Origin: Shewanella pealeana ATCC 700345
GTDB lineage: Bacteria > Pseudomonadota > Gammaproteobacteria > Enterobacterales > Shewanellaceae
NCBI RefSeq assembly: GCF_000018285.1
Contig: NC_009901.1
Location: 3,657,001-3,721,000, forward strand
Length of the DNA: 64,000 bases
Direction: 5' to 3'
Part shown: positions 59,239 to 64,000 of the stretch, piece by piece
How positions within the stretch are numbered: the first letter of the stretch is position 1
Layout of the letters: the number at the start of each line of letters is the position of its first letter
Notes under the pieces: model-generated
Told to the model about the DNA's origin: nothing
The model's database searches: none
Seen by the model: only the letters and a program-made list of their open reading frames with translations
Made by a program: the position numbers and the translations under genes

Positions 59239-59646
59239 ATGGATAAAGTGGATGAAAGAAGGTTATTTTCGCGGTTAATCTTTGCAACTGATGCCAAGCT
59301 AATCAACCATGATAGCCAATTTGATTATCAACATCAGAATCACTGGGCAACTAAGCTACTGGATATCAGCCTTAACGGCGCCTTGGTTGAATTACCCCAA
59401 GACTTTGACTTTAACGGCACAGAGCTAACGCTGGAGTTTAGCCTGCAAGAGCCTGAAATTAGAGTCGTGATGCTAACCAAGCTCGTTCACAGAGAAAATC
59501 AACAGCTTGGCTTAGCGTCTCAATACATTGATGTTGAGAGCATTAGCCACCTGCGCAGGCTTCTAGAACTAAACTTAGGTGATGCCAGTTTACTCGACAG
59601 AGAGTTAGAGCGGTTATTCGAGCAAAAGAGTCCCAATATTGAATAG
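59239..59646 (+). CDS. Single-domain PilZ protein
   Basis: The 135-residue protein is a c-di-GMP receptor by family. The PilZ signature is present: RRLFSR (RxxxR-type, residues about 7-12) and DISLNGALVELP (D/NxSxxG, about 41-52). The rest follows the beta-barrel PilZ pattern. There is no output domain, so it probably binds another protein. It is a single gene closed by a strong bidirectional terminator. Confidence 0.88.
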   Translation: MDKVDERRLFSRLIFATDAKLINHDSQFDYQHQNHWATKLLDISLNGALVELPQDFDFNGTELTLEFSLQEPEIRVVMLTKLVHRENQQLGLASQYIDVESISHLRRLLELNLGDASLLDRELERLFEQKSPNIE

Positions 59647-59685
59647 GAGCCCAAGCCCACTGGCTGCGACACTCCCAAGCCTTAA

Positions 59686-59717
59686 GTAAAAACGCCGCAG
59701 TATTGCGGCGTTTTTAC
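59686..59717. terminator. Bidirectional terminator, PilZ / radA
   Basis: A perfect 14-bp stem, GTAAAAACGCCGCA with its complement, encloses a GTAT loop. A and T tracts suit both convergent genes. Confidence 0.92.
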
Positions 59718-59760
59718 AATCAAAGTTTTAGGCGGCCTTCACGCTTAACGTTATCACTCG

Positions 59761-61134
59761 CTAGTTTATTAACTCCAGCAGTTCATGGATCGTCTTCACC
59801 GGAATAATCTTGGCTCCCGAGCCTTCCATCGACTTATGGTAATTACGAAATGGAATATAAATCTCGGTAAAACCATGTTGAATCGCCTCTTTAACTCGCG
59901 GAACACCACTGTCAATTGGGCGAACATCCCCATTTAAACTCAGCTCCCCCATGATGCATGTGGTTCTTGGCACCACAAAATCATTCAAACTACTGAGCAG
60001 TGCGGTCACTAGGGCTAAGTCGATGCAAGTTTCAGACTCATCAATTTTAAGACCACCGACCAAGTTAAAATAGGTATCGTGGAAAATTTTGGTCTTAGTG
60101 TGCTTACGCAATATCCCAGTTAGCATCTTGATACGGTTCATATTCAAACCTACGCAAACTCGCTGCGGAAACTCAGCTTCGGTCTCTGTGGTTAGGCACT
60201 GGATCTCGAGTAATAAATTGCGATTGCCCTTACGGATACAGGTAATTGCCGCGCCGGGTGACTCTGTTGTGGAGCCGGAAAGAAATATCTCACTCGGATT
60301 ATCAACACTTATCATGCCGCGTTCGGTCATCTTAAAAATGCCCACGGTATCGACATCGCCGAAGCGGTTTTTGTTGGCTCGAAGTGTGCGAATTTGGCCG
60401 TCGTTACACTCGATATGAGTTAAACAATCGACGATATGGATTAGGGTCTGTGGCCCGGCAGTTTCATTATTCTTGTTAACGTGAGCCACTAAAAACATGG
60501 TGACGTTATTTTGCTTACAATACTGAGTGAGAGCCTGGGCACTACTCTTAACCTGTGAAGGCGAGCCCGGACTGCCGTTAGCTAAATCGGTCACAACAGC
60601 CTGAATAGAGTCAATAACCGCAAACTTAATCTTCTTCTCTTCAAGTTCGGCAATAATGGCTTCGACACTGGTTTCGGCCATCAGGTACAAGTTGTCTTCA
60701 TTGCAATCTAGCTTTAGACGGTTAACTCGGTTTTTGAACTGAGATAACGACTCCTCTGCGGTACAATAAAGCGATGGCATTAACTGCGACATACGCGACA
60801 CCAGATCTGATAAAATCGTGGTCTTACCTGCACCAGGGTCACCAGAAATGATGTTTACCGAACCTGTGGTCAATCCGCCACAAAGCACTCGGTCAAGCTC
60901 GCCAATGCCTGTCAGCATCTTTTGCGCTTCAAACTCTTCGATTTCGGTTAACTTTTTCGAACCACCGCCCACAGAGCCAGCATAGCCTGAGACCGAAGCA
61001 CGAGCAGGTTTTAGCGCCGAAATTTTCAGTTCACTGATGGTATTCCACTCCTGACAGGCACTACATTGCCCCTGCCAACGAGGAAAATCTTGACCACACT
61101 CATTACATACATAAGCTGTTTTATTCTTTGCCAT
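59761..61134 (-). CDS. radA: DNA repair protein RadA (Sms)
   Basis: RadA is a RecA-like ATPase that drives branch migration in recombination repair. The 457-residue protein has the N-terminal zinc finger CNECGQDFPRWQGQCSAC, Walker A GDPGAGKTT near residue 96, the RadA-specific KNRFG motif near 255, and a C-terminal Lon-like domain (about 290-455). The length is standard. It is a single gene convergent with the PilZ gene and divergent from the large PilZ gene. Confidence 0.96.
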   Translation of the reverse strand: MAKNKTAYVCNECGQDFPRWQGQCSACQEWNTISELKISALKPARASVSGYAGSVGGGSKKLTEIEEFEAQKMLTGIGELDRVLCGGLTTGSVNIISGDPGAGKTTILSDLVSRMSQLMPSLYCTAEESLSQFKNRVNRLKLDCNEDNLYLMAETSVEAIIAELEEKKIKFAVIDSIQAVVTDLANGSPGSPSQVKSSAQALTQYCKQNNVTMFLVAHVNKNNETAGPQTLIHIVDCLTHIECNDGQIRTLRANKNRFGDVDTVGIFKMTERGMISVDNPSEIFLSGSTTESPGAAITCIRKGNRNLLLEIQCLTTETEAEFPQRVCVGLNMNRIKMLTGILRKHTKTKIFHDTYFNLVGGLKIDESETCIDLALVTALLSSLNDFVVPRTTCIMGELSLNGDVRPIDSGVPRVKEAIQHGFTEIYIPFRNYHKSMEGSGAKIIPVKTIHELLELIN

Positions 61135-61284
61135 AGCTCTTTCTAAATCGTATTAAATCGGTAAAGTAATGCCAATATTGGCCGATACTAATTAAAGATA
61201 AGCAGAGTAGTCGACTACTCCCTTGAAAAATGCCTATGAGCCTATCAGCCATTGGCCTTTTTAGCATCCCAAAAGAAGTGATTA

Positions 61285-63702
61285 ATGACGTTACAATTGC
61301 ATAAAGCCCTCGTTGAACAGTTAAAACCCCTGTTAATGGAACCTGAATTTCCGGAGCTGTTCGATCAGCTTACCGCCGATGAAACCAATTCAACGCGCTT
61401 TTTGCTCAAGATGGAACTCAATAGACTGGCCTCTGCCTGCACTCGGCTCATCGATCTCCGTAATAAAACCGAACTCGAGTGTGAGGTGTTTATTTTTGAA
61501 GGCCAACAACATTATCTGGACGCCCCCGCCAAAGAAAGATTTTTAGAGGCACTCGCACTTTATCGCGACGAGTATACCTTAGGGGTTTATGAGCAGGTAA
61601 TAGAAGCGCACAAGCAGCGTATATCGAAGCTACGCCAGTCTAACCAGAATGAAGTCGTTAGCGACGTCTCACCGTTTGTTGCCAAGGCTGTGGTTTTAGG
61701 AAGCTACTTCGCCCGTAGCGAAGAGCGGATGAACTACAGCATGCGCATCAATGTCACTCAAGGTCACCATAATTTTAACGGGATCACCGTCGATCTATCT
61801 GTGGGCGGCGCGAGGATCCGTATTCCGGCAAAACATGGCCTGCAACCTAAGGTGCCTATTTGCATCAAGCTATTGGAGCTTGGTGAAGAGTACTATCATC
61901 AAGATCTACAGCAAGGCGTCGACTATCAAATTGTCGACTCCGAACAGAACCATGAATATTGCTGGCTCAGATTAAAGCGGGTTTCTGGCAGTGAAGCACT
62001 GTCACTGATGCTAGAAAAATTGATCCGAGGTTATAAGTTCCGCTACAAGGTCGATGTAAATGATGTACTAGTTACGACAAAAGGGCTGGGGTTTGAACGC
62101 CATTACCTGCCTCATCTGCCTCATTTACCGCTATTTATTGAGACGAGAATGAATTCGGACTCGAATGCTCCGCAGCAACTCATCATCAGTCATAAATTAC
62201 TCAGTCGTGATAACCAAGCTATTAGTGAATATTTCAAAGATGAAGACAATATTTGTCAGCTAAGCAGCTTTCTCACCCCCGCTAGACTGAAGCGCATTAT
62301 AGACTCTGTTGATGATAGCCAGCACTGTCTGTTCTTCTGCTTCACCTTCACAGCCCAAGGGGCGAAATTCTTTTACTCTGCAAGCTTAGCAGAGTTAAAT
62401 TCTCGAGATTTGTTAGCACTGTTTTTAAGTTTTGGCGCCGCTAAGCCTAGTTTTAGGGTATTTAAGATTGCAAAACAAGCTGTCGACCATCAACAATCCT
62501 ATAAAGCCAGTATTTTACCTGGTGATGAAGGCCGCTATTCCGCGCTCACAGAAACCCAGCTAAGTGCTTTTAGCCATGCACTACAAGTCATAGATATGAC
62601 TCCACTAAAGGCTGATGAGCAGTACCAATGCTGGGCCCAAATAAACCGAGATGCAAAAAATCAAGCCAGTGTTAATGAGTTAAAAATCTTTGGCCAAAAA
62701 AAGGTCTCTCAACACAGTATAAAGCTGATCTCGCTGCAGTTTAGTGAGCGACGCAATGAATCCCGCTTTGCCTTTAAAACCGCAGTAATGCTTAGCCAAG
62801 GTAAGCAGAGCATGGCCGCAAGCACAGATGATATTTCAAGCCGAGGCTTGAAGCTTAGCGTCACAACACCGGTGAATTTTGATGAAGCTGAACCCATTTT
62901 AATCAGCTTCCCTAAATTACAGCCCCTTGCAGGTAAAACCTCATTAGCTTCACTGCCTTACCGATTGATCCGTACCCGTAAAAACGGCATCACCTTACAC
63001 CTCGCGGCGCAAGTCGGTCACACGCCTCATGTCGGCGTCGAGTTTTTAAATCGATTGATAGAGCATAACCGTGAGAAACTTGAGAAACTCACCGAAAATA
63101 ACCATAACGTCAAAGAGCTCGCCGATGGCATGAAAAATATCGCCATGCGAAAACTGGCTTCCGTCCCCTACTATCTTGAGCGCACGGTAAAATCGGCTTA
63201 TATATCGACCCTAGGCATTGGCACCGAACAAAATCATATTGCCAACATCTTTGCCTCTCAAAGCGATAATACATTAGCTTACAATCTGGCTCCTTTGCTT
63301 AATGACGGTAAGTTGAAGCGAGACTTCATCACACCCATGCGCTCCATGAAGCCACAAAATGGCTTATCCTATTTTGAAATATTCGTGCAGATCTCCCGTA
63401 TGTCACAAGGGCAGATAAAAGTGCGCTGCATCAGTGATTGTGATCTGAGAGAACGTTCACAGCAACTTAGCTTTATTCAACGCAGTCAAGAGCTTGGTGA
63501 GTTTATGGCGTTAAGGGTGTATCGCGGCGCCACAGGTAAACCTGACTTAAATTACATTCGCCGGGAACGGGAGTACATCAATATTCACTCTCCCCATAAA
63601 GGGAAGAAATTAGAAGGGCAGCTTTGGAATATCATTGGAGTGGGCGAATTTTTGAATGTCACCCAAGAGGTCACACTGCGATTTCCTGAGTTACTTTCCT
63701 GA
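61285..63702 (+). CDS. Large protein with two PilZ domains
   Basis: The 805-residue protein has one PilZ region near residues 145-250 (EERMNYSMRIN, then DLSVGGARIRIP) and a second near 485-590 (RRNESRFAFKTAVML, then DDISSRGLKLSV). The first has a weakened arginine motif; the second keeps RxxxR and DxSxxG. The N-terminal 130 residues are helical, and the long middle and C-terminal parts show no domain I can name. A c-di-GMP-responsive regulator is the best guess. The stop codon lies in a 13-bp tandem repeat that may have shortened the C-terminus. Confidence 0.85.
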   Translation: MTLQLHKALVEQLKPLLMEPEFPELFDQLTADETNSTRFLLKMELNRLASACTRLIDLRNKTELECEVFIFEGQQHYLDAPAKERFLEALALYRDEYTLGVYEQVIEAHKQRISKLRQSNQNEVVSDVSPFVAKAVVLGSYFARSEERMNYSMRINVTQGHHNFNGITVDLSVGGARIRIPAKHGLQPKVPICIKLLELGEEYYHQDLQQGVDYQIVDSEQNHEYCWLRLKRVSGSEALSLMLEKLIRGYKFRYKVDVNDVLVTTKGLGFERHYLPHLPHLPLFIETRMNSDSNAPQQLIISHKLLSRDNQAISEYFKDEDNICQLSSFLTPARLKRIIDSVDDSQHCLFFCFTFTAQGAKFFYSASLAELNSRDLLALFLSFGAAKPSFRVFKIAKQAVDHQQSYKASILPGDEGRYSALTETQLSAFSHALQVIDMTPLKADEQYQCWAQINRDAKNQASVNELKIFGQKKVSQHSIKLISLQFSERRNESRFAFKTAVMLSQGKQSMAASTDDISSRGLKLSVTTPVNFDEAEPILISFPKLQPLAGKTSLASLPYRLIRTRKNGITLHLAAQVGHTPHVGVEFLNRLIEHNREKLEKLTENNHNVKELADGMKNIAMRKLASVPYYLERTVKSAYISTLGIGTEQNHIANIFASQSDNTLAYNLAPLLNDGKLKRDFITPMRSMKPQNGLSYFEIFVQISRMSQGQIKVRCISDCDLRERSQQLSFIQRSQELGEFMALRVYRGATGKPDLNYIRREREYINIHSPHKGKKLEGQLWNIIGVGEFLNVTQEVTLRFPELLS

Positions 63703-63723
63703 GTTACTTTCCTGAGTTACTTT
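63685..63723. repeat. 13-bp tandem repeat over the PilZ gene stop codon
   Basis: There are three perfect copies of CCTGAGTTACTTT, followed by a related CTAAGTTATTAGA. The TGA stop (63700-63702) arises in the second copy because the 13-base period shifts the frame. Confidence 0.9.
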
Positions 63724-63793
63724 CTAAGTTATTAGAGTTGAGCCGCCGCTAACCAAGTCACGTGTACAGGCAACTTGGCATTATGCAATAACC

Positions 63794-64000
63794 CTAAGAC
63801 TTAGGATGCGGCTTGTGTTTTATGACTCTGTACATATAACCCACAACGACTAAGTTAATCATTAACACCGCAGCCGTGACTAGATTAGGTTTAGCGAATA
63901 GCTCATAGGCCTCAAATGGCAGATAGATCCCACCACTTAATAATGCAAACCACTCTGTCCACACTAGGCTATGCCATAATCCATAGGCTTCGATAAAACG
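63794..64000 (-). CDS. DUF2127-family membrane protein, C-terminal part
   Basis: The last 68 residues of a protein that runs past the right edge are visible. The pattern RFIEAYGLWHSLVWTEWFA, GGIYLPFEAYELF, then a final membrane helix (VTAAVLMINLVVVGYMYR) and a basic tail matches the end of DUF2127 small integral membrane proteins. The function of the family is unknown. Confidence 0.8.
   Translation of the reverse strand, partial: RFIEAYGLWHSLVWTEWFALLSGGIYLPFEAYELFAKPNLVTAAVLMINLVVVGYMYRVIKHKPHPKS

Overview
The window reads as chromosomal DNA of a marine gammaproteobacterium, almost certainly a Shewanella species. The evidence is gene order (a thiI-pomB-pomA | xseB-ispA-dxs | grpE-nadK block next to a lactate locus lldP, dld-II, lldE-lldF-lldG, the arrangement known from S. 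oneidensis), the protein sequences, a sodium-type PomAB motor and many c-di-GMP proteins. I see no rRNA, tRNA, CRISPR array, phage or transposase gene. Two genes are cut by the edges: a gcvA-like LysR regulator at the left and a DUF2127 membrane protein at the right.

Layout. 0-9.3 kb is housekeeping: a small exported protein, thiI, the motor pair pomA-pomB, xseB-ispA-dxs (isoprenoid supply), grpE with a clear sigma-32 promoter, and nadK. 9.3-17.7 kb is the lactate region: a 0.7-kb regulatory gap with three CRP/FNR-like palindromes, lldP permease, FAD/Fe-S D-lactate dehydrogenase, then the three-subunit L-lactate dehydrogenase LldEFG. 17.8-26 kb is mixed: a TonB-C-terminal protein, a MATE exporter, a CobW-type GTPase, lipoproteins including an exported EEP-fold enzyme, and an RhlE-like helicase. 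26.2-33.8 kb holds signalling genes (GGDEF/EAL, degenerate-GGDEF/EAL, HDOD) with OsmC and a thioesterase. 34-46 kb carries trhP, a porin/DUF3299 pair, an exported amidohydrolase, an AraC regulator, a YfhL ferredoxin, a long RluA-type enzyme, and the divergent ubiT | ubiU-ubiV locus for oxygen-independent ubiquinone synthesis. 46-64 kb carries frmA, a PAS chemoreceptor, a YjiH transporter, an LpxH-like phosphoesterase, an NCS2 purine permease, a second RhlE-like helicase, a periplasmic binding protein, a BamA-like barrel, two PilZ proteins and radA.

How the genes fit together. The best-supported modules are lactate uptake and oxidation, early isoprenoid synthesis, the flagellar stator, and the UbiTUV system. 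At least four genes make, degrade or read c-di-GMP, probably with unrelated targets.

The least ordinary content is repetitive DNA. A 267-bp inverted-repeat element with no coding capacity occurs twice in opposite orientation (30.4 and 37.7 kb), and one copy has separated a gene from its terminator. Short tandem repeats of 13-15 bp lie on or beside the stop codons of nadK, the CobW gene, the GGDEF/EAL gene, the RluA gene and the large PilZ gene. In the last two signalling genes the repeats appear to have changed the C-terminus. I did not find a convincing new multi-gene system.
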